Notes: a model not told the origin generated them from the sequence alone. A DNA stretch of 18,194 bases from Caryophanales bacterium (GCA_902362975.1 CABIYO010000049.1:1-18194); one strand, 5' to 3'. Counted from the first letter of the stretch, positions 1-7,668 are shown. Program-made: numbers and translations.

Positions 1-86
1 CGAAGCTTGCGCTTCATTCAAAAATGGTAAAACTTATTTTTGCCTCATCGTTCAGTTTTCAAAGTTCGTCTGCCGCTCTTGGCGAC
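1..86 (-). other. rRNA operon 5' leader (16S beyond left edge)
   Basis: Read on the minus strand this is the transcribed leader of an rRNA operon whose 16S gene would start beyond position 1. It contains CTTTGAAAACTGAACG (about 50-65), a motif typical of Bacillales rrn leaders and spacers and resembling the boxA antitermination element. Two tandem promoters lie just upstream. The position after yaaL matches rrnA in B. subtilis. The 16S gene itself is not in the window, so the identity rests on motif and synteny. Confidence 0.75.
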
Positions 87-92
87 TTAAAT

Positions 93-121
93 ATCTTACC
101 AAGTGGAAAAGAAAAGGTCAA
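93..121 (-). promoter_or_regulatory. rrn promoter P2
   Basis: On the minus strand there is a -35 TTGACC (116-121), a 17-base spacer and a -10 TAAGAT (93-98), so transcription should start near 86. It is followed by GTCGCCAAGAGCGGC, which resembles the sequence after P1. Strength and position suit the core promoter of an rRNA operon. Confidence 0.75.
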
Positions 122-177
122 CCACTTTTAAAAAATATTTTTTATTTTCTTCGCCGCTTATCTTAGCGACGTCTATT

Positions 178-206
178 AATATATCAGTAAAATAATAACC
201 ACGCAA
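178..206 (-). promoter_or_regulatory. probable rrn promoter P1
   Basis: On the minus strand there is a weak -35 TTGCGT (201-206), a 17-base spacer and a -10 TATATT (178-183). The start would be near 171, about 85 bases upstream of P2. Tandem promoters are usual for Bacillales rrn operons. The stretch 207-290 upstream is very A/T rich, could act as an UP-like element, and holds no gene that I can support. Confidence 0.5.
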
Positions 207-290
207 CCTTTTTATTAAAAAAGATTAGAGAAATATATAAAAACTTCATTTGTTCAACCGAAATGATTTTTTCCTTCATTATATAGGACT

Positions 291-324
291 AAAAATAAAG
301 AAGGCGCGCCATTGGCGTCGCCTT
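291..324 (-). terminator. terminator after yaaL
   Basis: The minus strand forms a hairpin with arms AAGGCG/CGCCTT and inner CGCC/GGCG, one bulged base and a 3-base loop (301-324), followed by CTTTATTTTT. The yaaL stop codon overlaps the base of the stem. It ends the dnaX-ebfC-recR-yaaL unit ahead of the rrn promoters. Confidence 0.8.
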
Positions 325-547
325 AAGAACGAAGAGATGATAACGAAACATTTCGCTTCTTTGCTTCCTTCAAATAGAAGAAGTAGAGAGCTTCCGCTTG
401 TTTCACTTGAGCAGCTAGCTCTCCCGTGTCCTCTATGCTGACTTCAAGCATCCGACGTTTCGATTCAAACTTAGCCTTAGCTTCTAACAACTCAGTCAGT
501 AGTCGTTGATCATAATCATCTCTTAACGACTTACGAAACCATTTCAT
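323..547 (-). CDS. yaaL: YaaL, small DUF2508-family protein
   Basis: This gene encodes a 74-residue charged protein with no signal peptide or membrane segment. It resembles B. subtilis YaaL in length, in the C-terminal pattern [12 protein letters not shown], and in lying directly after recR. The molecular function of the family is not established. The ATG (547-545) overlaps the recR stop as ATGA, so translation is probably coupled to recR. The gene is the last of the dnaX-ebfC-recR unit and is followed at once by a terminator. In B. subtilis the next gene is the sporulation gene bofA, which is absent here. Confidence 0.85.
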   Translation of the reverse strand: MKWFRKSLRDDYDQRLLTELLEAKAKFESKRRMLEVSIEDTGELAAQVKQAEALYFFYLKEAKKRNVSLSSLRS

Positions 548-1143
548 AGCTCTCTTCTACCTTCCATCGCCCGAGATAGTGTCACTTCATCCGCATACTC
601 CAAATCTCCACCGACTGGTAGACCATGGGCAAGACGCGTCACGCGAATGCCCGTCGGTTTGAGTAGTCTCGATAAATACATCGAAGTCGCTTCCCCTTCA
701 ATGTTCGGGTTAGTCGCTAAAATCACTTCGTGAATCGACTCGTTCTCTTGTAAACGTGTCAGCAAACTTGAAACATTAATATCCTCTGGACCAATCCCTT
801 CCATTGGACTAATGGCTCCATGAAGAACATGATACTTCCCTCTGTACTCCCGCATCTTCTCCATAGCAATCACGTCTCTTGAGTCTTGAACCACACAAAC
901 CACCGTTTCATCCCGATGTGAGTCTTTGCAGATTGCACACGGGTCAATATCCGTGATGTGACCACACACGGTACAATACTTTATGTCACGCTTCGCACTC
1001 ACGAGAGATTTCGCAAACGTCAACACATCGTCTTCTTCCATATCTAATACATGGAATGCTAAACGTACCGCAGTTTTCGGTCCAATCCCAGGTAACTTCG
1101 TAAAACTCTCAATCAATCGTCCAATGGTTTCAGGGTATTGCAA
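544..1143 (-). CDS. recR: Recombination protein RecR
   Basis: RecR acts with RecO and RecF to load RecA on gapped DNA in recombinational repair. The protein has 199 residues, the usual family length. A helix-hairpin-helix region is at about 10-35 ([14 protein letters not shown]), a four-cysteine zinc finger at C57, C60, C69 and C72, and a Toprim domain at about 80-175. The C-terminal region contains [14 protein letters not shown]. Homologues begin MQYPE, so the start is the TTG at 1143-1141, preceded by AAAGGAT with about 10 bases of spacing. An out-of-frame ATG at 1150 gives only six codons. The gene lies 22 bases after ebfC and overlaps yaaL by four bases. Confidence 0.95.
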   Translation of the reverse strand: MQYPETIGRLIESFTKLPGIGPKTAVRLAFHVLDMEEDDVLTFAKSLVSAKRDIKYCTVCGHITDIDPCAICKDSHRDETVVCVVQDSRDVIAMEKMREYRGKYHVLHGAISPMEGIGPEDINVSSLLTRLQENESIHEVILATNPNIEGEATSMYLSRLLKPTGIRVTRLAHGLPVGGDLEYADEVTLSRAMEGRREL

Positions 1144-1165
1144 CTCGCATCGATCCTTTCTTCAC

Positions 1166-1483
1166 TTAAAAGCCTGGGAGGTTCATCCCTTGGGTGAAAC
1201 GTCCCATCTTATCATTCACAAGCTGATCCGCTTGTTTCATTGCATCATTGATTGCTGCTAAGACGAGATCTTGTAACATATCCACATCGTCCGGATCGAC
1301 AACGTCTTCAGCAATAATGACGTCTAAAACTTCTTTATGACCGCTGACGACAACTTTCACCATGCCGCCTCCCGCTGTTCCTTCAACCGATAACTCTTTT
1401 AATTCCTCTTGAGCTTTCGCCATATCTTTTTGCATCTTTTGCATCTGTTTCATCATGTTGTTCATGTTTCCCATTCCACGCAT
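1166..1483 (-). CDS. ebfC: Nucleoid-associated protein EbfC/YbaB
   Basis: This 105-residue protein belongs to the YbaB/EbfC family, small dimeric DNA-binding proteins linked to the nucleoid. The N-terminus is methionine- and lysine-rich ([18 protein letters not shown]) and forms the long helix typical of the family. The glycine-rich turn TAGGGMVKV and the acidic [11 protein letters not shown] segment are also family features. The start at 1483 has a strong site (AAGGGAGG) overlapping the dnaX stop, with 14 bases between the two genes, so the pair is probably co-transcribed and translationally linked. It sits between dnaX and recR as in most Bacillales. Confidence 0.93.
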   Translation of the reverse strand: MRGMGNMNNMMKQMQKMQKDMAKAQEELKELSVEGTAGGGMVKVVVSGHKEVLDVIIAEDVVDPDDVDMLQDLVLAAINDAMKQADQLVNDKMGRFTQGMNLPGF

Positions 1484-1497
1484 TCAGAGCGCCTCCC

Positions 1498-3174
1498 TTA
1501 TGTTTCTTCGATTTCAACGACATCGCCAAAACGTTCCATCGCCTGCGCAACTAGCGGATCCTCGTTTTCCTGCTCTTCGAATTGTTCCGTTCGTTCTGCT
1601 TGTTTTTGAAGGATGAACTCATTTTTTAATTCATTCCAATCCGTCTCAAGCACCGCCATAATTTCGCGACGAATTCCCGTCACTTCGAATAACGCCTGTT
1701 CAATCACATCGCGCGTACGACCATTTGAACTCACTTGTTCATAGTGCCATGTCATTCCATCTTTAAATTGTACCAGTAAGGTGTCACTTGCACAAAGGAC
1801 AGCTTCACTTTCATAGAAGAGAGCGAAAATCGGACCATCTTGTATCCGAATATTCGTCATGATATCTCCCCAGCTATCGCGAATCGCATTCAAATGCTGG
1901 CGTTCGGCCCGTTGCAAGAGTTGGCGAATCCGTTCTTTCGGCACCCGGATTTGTGACCGTTTCGGGGCAGGCTTCGGCTTTTCTGCTTCTCCACCTGTCA
2001 CGACAACACCATTCTTCTTCACTTCATTTAATTCACGGCTCAGTTCACGCACTTGATCTTGTAGTTGTGTCATTTGCTCACTGATCGTCCGGCCTTGTTC
2101 CGCGATCCGGATGAATGTTAACTCCACCAACACTTTCGGATGGTTAGATAACCTCATCTGCTGTTGGCAATCATTGAGCTCTTCAATCACTTGGAACAAT
2201 TCATCCGTTGAAGTCGCTTCGACGAACTGACGAAACTTGTCAGTCGGACGAGCACGTTCCAATAAGTCAGCTGCTTGTGGAGATGCTTTCAAGAGTAAAG
2301 CATCTCGATGAACGAACACTAAATCTTCGATGAAACGTTTCAAGTCCTTCCCTTCACGTAACATCAATTCAAGCGTACTCAAAATGGCATTTAACTCTTT
2401 TCGCTGGAGACCATACGCCATTTCGAGCAACGTTTCATCCGTCACGGCACCCGTGACTTCTAAAACTGCTTCTTCCGTCAACCGCCCATCACTGAAAGCG
2501 AGCGCCTGATCAAGTAAGCTAAGGGCATCTCGCATTCCGCCATCGGCAGCACGTGCGATGAGTTTCAACGCTTCCGGATCGTAGTCATGGTCTTGGTCGT
2601 TCAAAATATAGGCCATCCGCGTTTGCAATTGACTCACTTCATGTCGTTTGACATCGAATCGCTGACAGCGGGAAATGATCGTGGCCGGAATTTTATGTGG
2701 TTCTGTTGTGGCCAAGATGAATATCGCATGTGCCGGTGGTTCCTCAAGCGTCTTTAACAATGCGTTGAATGCACCGGTCGATAACATATGCACTTCATCA
2801 ATGATGTATACTTTGTAACGCCCTTGGGACGGCGGATATTTGACTTTGTCTCGAATCTCCCGAATTTCGTCAACTCCGTTGTTCGATGCAGCATCAATTT
2901 CAAACACGTCGGGACTTGTCCCTTCCGTGATAGCGATACACGTCGGACAGGTATTACATGGTTCACGTGTCGGCGCACTTTCACAGTTGATTGCCTTCGC
3001 GATGATTTTCGCCAAACTCGTCTTCCCCGTTCCACGTGGGCCAGAAAACAGGTACGCATGTGACATCCGTTCCTCTAACAGAGCATTTTGAATCGTACGT
3101 GTGATATGGACTTGACCGACGACCTCTTGAAACGATTGAGGTCGATATACACGATATAACGCTTGATACGCCAT
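1498..3174 (-). CDS. dnaX: DNA polymerase III subunits gamma/tau
   Basis: DnaX is the clamp-loader ATPase that loads the sliding clamp and couples the polymerase to the helicase. With the start at 3174 (MAYQALYRVYRP) the protein has 558 residues. AAGGAGG lies 7 bases upstream; an in-frame ATG 45 bases further up is less likely. Walker A is GPRGTGKT (45-52), the zinc module has C64, C73, C76 and C79, Walker B is IIDE (124-127), and the arginine-finger motif SRC is at 168-170. The C-terminal third is variable and charged, as expected for tau. I see no E. coli-type slippery site near the domain III boundary, so only the full-length form is predicted. No clear promoter lies between the SRP RNA terminator and this gene, so read-through may contribute. 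Confidence 0.96.
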   Translation of the reverse strand: MAYQALYRVYRPQSFQEVVGQVHITRTIQNALLEERMSHAYLFSGPRGTGKTSLAKIIAKAINCESAPTREPCNTCPTCIAITEGTSPDVFEIDAASNNGVDEIREIRDKVKYPPSQGRYKVYIIDEVHMLSTGAFNALLKTLEEPPAHAIFILATTEPHKIPATIISRCQRFDVKRHEVSQLQTRMAYILNDQDHDYDPEALKLIARAADGGMRDALSLLDQALAFSDGRLTEEAVLEVTGAVTDETLLEMAYGLQRKELNAILSTLELMLREGKDLKRFIEDLVFVHRDALLLKASPQAADLLERARPTDKFRQFVEATSTDELFQVIEELNDCQQQMRLSNHPKVLVELTFIRIAEQGRTISEQMTQLQDQVRELSRELNEVKKNGVVVTGGEAEKPKPAPKRSQIRVPKERIRQLLQRAERQHLNAIRDSWGDIMTNIRIQDGPIFALFYESEAVLCASDTLLVQFKDGMTWHYEQVSSNGRTRDVIEQALFEVTGIRREIMAVLETDWNELKNEFILQKQAERTEQFEEQENEDPLVAQAMERFGDVVEIEET

Positions 3175-3217
3175 GAGTTCGCCTCCTTCCCTACTGTTCT
3201 TCTCTATCTCATCATAC

Positions 3218-3248
3218 AAAAAAATCTACAGCCCGGGGGCCATAGATT
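3218..3248 (-). terminator. terminator of the SRP RNA gene
   Basis: The minus strand forms AATCTA-TG-GCC / GGC-TG-TAGATT with a CCCG loop (3223-3248), followed by a run of seven T (3218-3224). It lies about 16 bases after the predicted mature SRP RNA end and 44 bases before dnaX. Confidence 0.85.
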
Positions 3249-3263
3249 GAAGTTATAAAATAA

Positions 3264-3541
3264 ATCTGCCGCGCACCGATTTCTGAAAGCACGCCAACAT
3301 GCGTTACTTATGCAGTTTGCTCAGCCCAAGCACCCCTGCGGCACACGGTACATCACCACTTAAGGCTGCTTCCTTCCGGACCTGACCTGGTTCATGGGTG
3401 ACCGTTGCGCAGGACTCAGACGTCAACGCTACTTACATAAGGCAGACCATACCAGCGCACTCCCTCGAATCGGGATTCAGTCTCGCTACAGCGGATTGCG
3501 AGTGACAGGGCACCGCTACCTCCCCACCTAGCACGGCAAAT
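3264..3541 (-). ncRNA. scr: Signal recognition particle RNA, long Bacillus type
   Basis: This RNA joins Ffh to form the signal recognition particle that targets nascent membrane and secreted proteins. The conserved domain IV core GTCAGGTCCGGAAGGAAG lies within 3364-3387 on the minus strand. By eye the 5' end ATTTGCCGTGC (3541-3531) pairs over 11 positions with GCGCGGCAGAT near the 3' end (3264-3274). A 14-pair helix joins AGTGCGCTGGTATG with GCATGTTGGCGTGCT. These pairings give a mature length of about 278 bases, close to the 271 of B. subtilis, and imply an Alu-like domain. The gene has its own promoter and terminator and lies between tadA and dnaX as in B. subtilis. Exact ends are inferred from pairing. 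Confidence 0.95.
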
Positions 3542-3579
3542 GGGTAAATGAAATTAGGCACTATCTTGAGTGCTATTAC

Positions 3580-4099
<520 letters not shown>

Positions 4100-4166
4100 T
4101 CATTTCTTATCTAAAACTATGAAAAAAAATGAAAATCAAATCCCTCGCCATATCGCTCGTATTGTG

Positions 4167-4175
4167 TGCTAGAAT
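4167..4175 (+). promoter_or_regulatory. extended -10 promoter of dgk-dck
   Basis: TGCTAGAAT (4167-4175) is an extended -10 element (TG-N-TAGAAT) with no good -35. The start would be near 4182, giving a leader of about 30 bases that carries the ribosome-binding site GGAGG (4197-4201). The promoter for the divergent tadA is not clear. Confidence 0.55.
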
Positions 4176-4211
4176 GGAACTTGCACTTTGGATAATGGAG
4201 GATGACATCAT

Positions 4212-4838
4212 ATGTTTATAACGGTAGAAGGACCGATTGGTGTCGGGAAAACATCACTGGCCCATATCATCAGTCAGCATTTCTCGATGCAGATGCTGAA
4301 TGAAATTGTAGAAGAGAACCCATTTCTCGGCAAGTTTTATGAAGATATCGAAGAATGGAGTTTCCAAACGGAAATGTTCTTCTTGTGCAATCGATTCAAG
4401 CAGTTGGATGATATTCACAAACACCACTTGAGTCAGCAACAATCCGTCGTTTCGGACTATCATATTTTCAAAAACTTGATTTTTGCTCACCGTTCGCTGA
4501 AACCGGCACATTTGAACAAGTACGAGCAGATTTATAAGATTTTGACACATGATATGCCGAAACCTGATGTCGTCATTTACTTACATGCCAGCATTGAGAC
4601 GTTAATGAAACGAGTCGCCTTGCGTGGACGTGAAGTGGAAGAGAATATGTCTCGTGATTACCTCGAACAACTTGCTCACGACTATGAGACGTTTGTTGAA
4701 TCGTATCGCGCGACCCATCCAGAAGTGAAGATTCTCTCGTTCAGTGGGGATGAACTCGACTTTGTACACAATCCGGACGACTTGACTCATGTCCTAAAAA
4801 CGATTGAGCGTGAATTAAAATTAACTAAAGGAGCCTAA
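4212..4838 (+). CDS. dgk: Deoxynucleoside kinase, probable deoxyguanosine kinase
   Basis: This enzyme phosphorylates a deoxynucleoside, probably deoxyguanosine, to its 5'-monophosphate for nucleotide salvage. The protein has 208 residues. The P-loop is GPIGVGKT (7-14), followed by EIVEENPF (31-38). The substrate-site motif is DYHIFKN (82-88), where the partner enzyme has QDRSIYED, and the lid arginines are in RGREVEE (138-144). The first gene of the B. subtilis dgk-dck pair has the same features, so dGK is favoured over dCK. It is the first gene of a two-gene operon, six bases before dck. Substrate specificity is inferred from similarity and position. Confidence 0.82.
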   Translation: MFITVEGPIGVGKTSLAHIISQHFSMQMLNEIVEENPFLGKFYEDIEEWSFQTEMFFLCNRFKQLDDIHKHHLSQQQSVVSDYHIFKNLIFAHRSLKPAHLNKYEQIYKILTHDMPKPDVVIYLHASIETLMKRVALRGREVEENMSRDYLEQLAHDYETFVESYRATHPEVKILSFSGDELDFVHNPDDLTHVLKTIERELKLTKGA

Positions 4839-4843
4839 ATAAA

Positions 4844-5515
4844 ATGAAGCTGATTGATAAATATAACATCCCGAACGATACAATCATTACAATCGGGGGA
4901 ATGGTTGGGATTGGGAAATCAACGATCACCAATTCGTTAGCCGATGCATTGAATTTCCGAACGTCTCTCGAAAAAGTAGATACTAACCCTTACCTCGATA
5001 AATTCTATCATGATTTCGAGCGTTGGAGCTTCCATCTTCAAATTTACTTCTTGGCAGAACGTTTTAAAGAGCAGAAGAAAATCTTCCAATATGGTGGCGG
5101 CTTCATCCAAGATCGTTCAATCTATGAAGATACAGGCATCTTCGCTAAGATGCACTATGAAAAAGGGACGATGTCACCGACAGACTACGAAACGTATTCT
5201 AGTTTGTTCGAGGCAATGGTGTTGACACCGTTCTTCCCGCACCCGGATCTATTAATCTATCTTGAAGGTTCGTTCGAACAAGTACTCGAACGTATTCAGA
5301 TGCGCGGTCGCGAGATGGAGCAGCAAACACCAGTCGCTTATTGGGAAGAAATGTACGTCCGCTACACAGAATGGATCAATAACTTCAACCTGTGCCCGGT
5401 ATTGCGTCTCTCGATTGAAGAGTATGACCTCATCAACGACCCAGATTCAGTCGAACTCATTCTTGAGAAAATCGAAAAGCAACTCACGATTGCACGCGAA
5501 GCAAAAGTGAGATAA
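4844..5515 (+). CDS. dck: Deoxyadenosine/deoxycytidine kinase
   Basis: This enzyme phosphorylates deoxyadenosine and deoxycytidine in nucleotide salvage. The protein has 223 residues. The P-loop is GMVGIGKS (19-26), followed by EKVDTNPY (43-50). The catalytic/substrate motif is D90-R91-S92 within QDRSIYEDTGIFAKMHYE (89-106), and the lid is RGREMEQ (154-160). It is very similar to B. subtilis Dck in the central region. The site AAAGGAG lies in the last codons of dgk, about 10 bases before the ATG, so the two kinases are probably made from one mRNA and may form heterodimers. The operon ends at a strong terminator right after the stop. Confidence 0.87.
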   Translation: MKLIDKYNIPNDTIITIGGMVGIGKSTITNSLADALNFRTSLEKVDTNPYLDKFYHDFERWSFHLQIYFLAERFKEQKKIFQYGGGFIQDRSIYEDTGIFAKMHYEKGTMSPTDYETYSSLFEAMVLTPFFPHPDLLIYLEGSFEQVLERIQMRGREMEQQTPVAYWEEMYVRYTEWINNFNLCPVLRLSIEEYDLINDPDSVELILEKIEKQLTIAREAKVR

Positions 5516-5520
5516 TCAAT

Positions 5521-5558
5521 AGAAGGATTGCGCCAACGACAGCGTGATCCTTCTTTTT
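5521..5558 (+). terminator. terminator of dgk-dck
   Basis: The plus strand forms AGAAGGAT/ATCCTTCT (5521-5528 and 5547-5554), extended inward by TGCGC/GCGTG with two wobble pairs, followed by TTTTT. It starts five bases after the dck stop. Confidence 0.88.
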
Positions 5559-5569
5559 GTGTTGTGCAT

Positions 5570-5600
5570 AAAAAAATCCACAGCGCTTATGTCTGTGGAT
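5570..5600 (-). terminator. second (distal) terminator of the tRNA-Ser cluster
   Basis: On the minus strand a perfect 8-pair stem ATCCACAG/CTGTGGAT with a 9-base loop is followed by seven T. It backs up the terminator at 5603-5629 and separates the cluster from the convergent dgk-dck operon. Confidence 0.85.
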
Positions 5601-5602
5601 AC

Positions 5603-5629
5603 AAAAAATGCATCTGCCTCTGCAGATGC
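5603..5629 (-). terminator. first (proximal) terminator of the tRNA-Ser cluster
   Basis: On the minus strand a perfect 8-pair stem GCATCTGC/GCAGATGC with a 4-base loop is followed by ATTTTTT. It lies 11 bases after the 3' end of tRNA-Ser(CGA). Confidence 0.87.
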
Positions 5630-5640
5630 CCGATTGAAAG

Positions 5641-5730
5641 CGGAGTTGGTGGGATTCGAACCCACGCGAGCCTTGCGACTCCTAACGGATTTCGAGTCCG
5701 TCCCCTTCAGCCGGACTTGGGTACAACTCC
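5641..5730 (-). tRNA. tRNA-Ser (anticodon CGA)
   Basis: The acceptor stem is GGAGTTG/CAACTCC, the anticodon arm is ACGGA-CTCGAAA-TCCGT with anticodon CGA, and a long class II variable arm (TAGGAGTCGCAAGGCTCG) is followed by a T-arm with GGTTCGAATCC. The discriminator base is G73. CCA is not encoded (the next bases are CTT) and must be added after transcription. This tRNA reads UCG. It is the last gene of the three-tRNA cluster downstream of serS, as trnSL-Ser is in B. subtilis. Confidence 0.95.
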
Positions 5731-5759
5731 AGGCCTAAAAAAGTGTAAAAAAAAGAAAG

Positions 5760-5850
5760 TGGAGGAGGTGGTGGGATTCGAACCCACGCAGGCTGTTACA
5801 CCCCTGACGGTTTTCAAGACCGTTCCCTTAAACCACTTGGGTACACCTCC
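5760..5850 (-). tRNA. tRNA-Ser (anticodon UGA), copy 1
   Basis: The acceptor stem is GGAGGTG/CACCTCC, the anticodon arm is ACGGT-CTTGAAA-ACCGT with anticodon UGA, and the variable arm is long. CCA is encoded (5762-5760). The discriminator read from the sequence is U73, not the G73 usual for serine tRNAs and found in the neighbouring tRNA-Ser(CGA). The gene reads UCA and, by wobble, UCG. It is identical to the copy at 5888-5978. Confidence 0.94.
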
Positions 5851-5887
5851 AAAAGATATAAAATTGTGTGAGCCTCCAAAAAAGAAA

Positions 5888-5978
5888 TGGAGGAGGTGGT
5901 GGGATTCGAACCCACGCAGGCTGTTACACCCCTGACGGTTTTCAAGACCGTTCCCTTAAACCACTTGGGTACACCTCC
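5888..5978 (-). tRNA. tRNA-Ser (anticodon UGA), copy 2
   Basis: This gene is identical over its 91 bases to the copy at 5760-5850, including U73 and the encoded CCA (5890-5888). It is the first tRNA of the cluster and lies about 40 bases after the predicted transcription start. The spacer on its 3' side contains TGGAGG, which could pair with its own CCTCCA end; whether that matters for processing is unknown. Confidence 0.94.
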
Positions 5979-6025
5979 AAAGCTCATATGCAATTCGTGA
6001 GCAACACTGTCGCTCGACATGATTT

Positions 6026-6054
6026 ATAGTACCAACTGAAGAGACAGATGTCAA
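6026..6054 (-). promoter_or_regulatory. promoter of the tRNA-Ser cluster
   Basis: On the minus strand there is a perfect -35 TTGACA (6049-6054), a 17-base spacer and a -10 TACTAT (6026-6031), so the start is near 6019. It lies between the serS terminator and the first tRNA, so the cluster can be transcribed independently of serS. Confidence 0.7.
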
Positions 6055-6075
6055 ACCCTTTTGTGAAAAAACATT

Positions 6076-6110
6076 AAAAAAAATGAGCAACCTCAAAATC
6101 GAGGCTGCTC
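6076..6110 (-). terminator. terminator of serS
   Basis: The minus strand forms GAGCAGCCTC/GAGGTTGCTC, 10 pairs with one wobble and a 6-base loop (6085-6110), followed by A and a run of eight T (6076-6083). It begins seven bases after the serS stop. Confidence 0.9.
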
Positions 6111-6116
6111 AATCGA

Positions 6117-7400
6117 TTAGTTCGGCATTTCAATCTTTTCTGTCCCGCCCATGTAAGGACGAAGAACTTCTGGAATCACGACCGATCCATCCGCTTGTTG
6201 ATAATTTTCTAGAATCGCTGCGACTGTTCGTCCGACCGCTAGACCTGAACCGTTCAACGTATGCACAAACTCAGGTTTCGCATTGGCGTCACGACGGAAA
6301 CGAATTCCCGCACGACGCGCTTGGAAATCTTCAAAGTTTGAACAAGACGAGATTTCACGATAAACCCCTTGTGCCGGCATCCATACTTCAATATCGTATT
6401 TTTTCGCGGCAGTGAACCCGAGATCTGCCGTACACATGCTGAGCACTTGATATGGAAGACCTAGACGTTTTAAGACTTCTTCAGCATGACCTGTCAACAA
6501 CTCCAATTGCTCATAAGACTCTTCCGGTTTTACGAAGCGGACGAGCTCGACTTTATTGAATTGGTGCTGACGGATCAATCCACGCGTGTCACGTCCCGCT
6601 GACCCAGCTTCAGAACGGAAGTTTGCGCTATATGCTGTATACGCGATTGGAAGTTGTGTCTCCGGAAGAATTTCTTCACGGTGCATGTTCGTGACCGGTA
6701 CTTCAGCCGTCGGAACGAGGAAGTAGTTCGTATCCGCTACTTTAAATGCATCCTCTTCAAACTTAGGAAGCTGACCCGTTCCTGTCATTGAATCACGATT
6801 AACCATATAAGGAGGTAACACTTCAGTGTACCCATGCTCATCTGAATGAAGGTCCATCATAAAGTTGATCAGGGCACGTTCTAGGCGAGCGCCTAATCCT
6901 TTATAAAAAACGAAGCGGCTACCCGTTACTTTTCCAGCGCGCTCGACATCGACGATTTGAAGGTCTTCCATCACGTCCCAATGTTGCTTGGGCTCGAAAT
7001 CAAACTCAGGCTTTGTCCCGATCTCGCGAATCGTCACGTTGTCGTCTTCCGTTTCGCCGATTGGTGTTGACTCGTGCGGGATATTGGGGATGCTGAGTAA
7101 GATCAAGTTGAGTTCTGCCTCAACTTCACGTAACTCTTCGTCCAACAGTTTGATTTCATCGCCGAGGCGACGTGTCTCTAAGATTGGACCTTCGGCATCT
7201 TCTTTGTTCCGCTTCAATTCAGCGATTTGTTTTGTCGCCTCGTTGCGCTTCGCTTTCTTCACTTCGACTTCATTGATCAAGTCACGACGTTTCTCCTCTA
7301 GTTGTGGGAAGCGCTCAAGTGCACTCAAGTCTTCCCCTCGGTGAGCTAACTTTTCTTTGATTCCTTCAAAATCCTGTCGCAAACGTTTAATGTCTAACAT
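6117..7400 (-). CDS. serS: Seryl-tRNA synthetase
   Basis: SerS charges all tRNA-Ser species with serine in the cytoplasm and is a class II synthetase. With the start at 7400 ([10 protein letters not shown]) the protein has 427 residues. A site AAGGAGG lies 7 bases upstream; the open frame continues 52 codons further up, but that part is the T-box leader. The N-terminal coiled coil (about 27-104) grips the long variable arm of tRNA-Ser. TAEVP is at 231-235, motif 2 is [14 protein letters not shown] (261-274), and motif 3 is [18 protein letters not shown] (384-401). The gene has a T-box leader upstream and a terminator directly downstream. Confidence 0.97.
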   Translation of the reverse strand: MLDIKRLRQDFEGIKEKLAHRGEDLSALERFPQLEEKRRDLINEVEVKKAKRNEATKQIAELKRNKEDAEGPILETRRLGDEIKLLDEELREVEAELNLILLSIPNIPHESTPIGETEDDNVTIREIGTKPEFDFEPKQHWDVMEDLQIVDVERAGKVTGSRFVFYKGLGARLERALINFMMDLHSDEHGYTEVLPPYMVNRDSMTGTGQLPKFEEDAFKVADTNYFLVPTAEVPVTNMHREEILPETQLPIAYTAYSANFRSEAGSAGRDTRGLIRQHQFNKVELVRFVKPEESYEQLELLTGHAEEVLKRLGLPYQVLSMCTADLGFTAAKKYDIEVWMPAQGVYREISSCSNFEDFQARRAGIRFRRDANAKPEFVHTLNGSGLAVGRTVAAILENYQQADGSVVIPEVLRPYMGGTEKIEMPN

Positions 7401-7407
7401 TGCTATT

Positions 7408-7433
7408 CCTCCTTTTTCATATGAAAAAGGTGG
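7408..7433 (-). promoter_or_regulatory. palindrome masking the serS ribosome-binding site
   Basis: Positions 7411-7430 are a perfect 20-base palindrome. In the RNA, CCACC plus the U-run (7433-7424) can pair with AAAAAGGAGG (7417-7408), with one A-A mismatch. This would cover the whole serS Shine-Dalgarno sequence (7414-7408). The same CCACCTT is the 3' arm of the T-box terminator, so the two hairpins exclude each other. Regulatory use is inference. Confidence 0.5.
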
Positions 7434-7668
7434 CACGTCCCTTTCCCGTAGGAAAGGGACGAACCACCTTGGATCCGCGTTGCCACCCTCGTTGCTCAAA
7501 AGTTTGAGCCACTCGATGCACGTAACGTGTGCGAACGTGACCTGTTTCCAAGTCAATGCTCCGAGGCCGATTCGGTCACGTCATCTCACTAGTTTGCACC
7601 AACCACTAGCTCTCTGTCAGTAGACGTACGTAACGTACTTATTCTCATCATCGCATCTGTCATTGAAT
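7423..7668 (-). promoter_or_regulatory. T-box leader of serS (tRNA-Ser responsive)
   Basis: A T-box RNA senses uncharged tRNA and permits transcription of the downstream synthetase gene. The minus strand carries the T-box sequence AGGGTGGCAACGCGG (7489-7475), the AG-bulge ACAGAGAG and the apical GGTTGGTGCAAAC of stem I. The base of stem I is TCAATG (7666-7661) pairing with CATTGA (7558-7553). The terminator is AAGGTGG..GTCCCTTTC / GAAAGGGAC..CCACCTT followed by TTTTT (7470-7424). The specifier loop shows AGTA (7639-7636) and GAA followed by TCG (7570-7568), so the codon read is probably UCG. TGGC in the T-box should pair with a tRNA ending GCCA, i.e. G73. The T-box class is certain; the specifier is read by eye. 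Confidence 0.93.

Larger units (their letters stand above)
5750..6004 (-). repeat. tandem duplication of a tRNA-Ser(UGA) unit of about 128 bases
   Basis: The two tRNA-Ser(UGA) genes are identical over all 91 bases. Similarity continues into the flanks: AAAAAGAAA before both 3' ends, and a related stretch of about 27 bases before both 5' ends (compare 5851-5871 with 5979-6000, both ending GTGAGC). Units are about 5750-5877 and 5878-6004. This looks like a tandem duplication kept identical in the tRNA but drifting outside. Confidence 0.75.

Noticed and set aside
278..283. Perfect TATAAT on the minus strand after the yaaL terminator
   Set aside because: There is no usable -35 at 16-18 bases (that position is inside the terminator hairpin); in an A/T-rich region it may be chance.
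250..441. Plus-strand ORF of 63 residues near the left edge
   Set aside because: It runs antisense through the yaaL terminator and gene, has no ribosome-binding site, and yaaL is well supported.
1616..1632. Possible -1 slippery site A-AAA-AAT in dnaX
   Set aside because: A slip would give an immediate stop only about 30 residues before the normal end, unlike the gamma-forming frameshift of E. coli, and no stimulatory structure is evident.
5528..5935. Plus-strand ORF of 135 residues with repeated VGFEPTQ and GGIRTHA-like segments
   Set aside because: It is the reverse complement of the three tRNA-Ser genes. Such translations are well-known false proteins in databases.
5814..6020. Minus-strand ORF of 68 residues
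   Set aside because: It runs through tRNA-Ser(UGA) and its promoter-proximal spacer; no ribosome-binding site and the tRNA explains the sequence.
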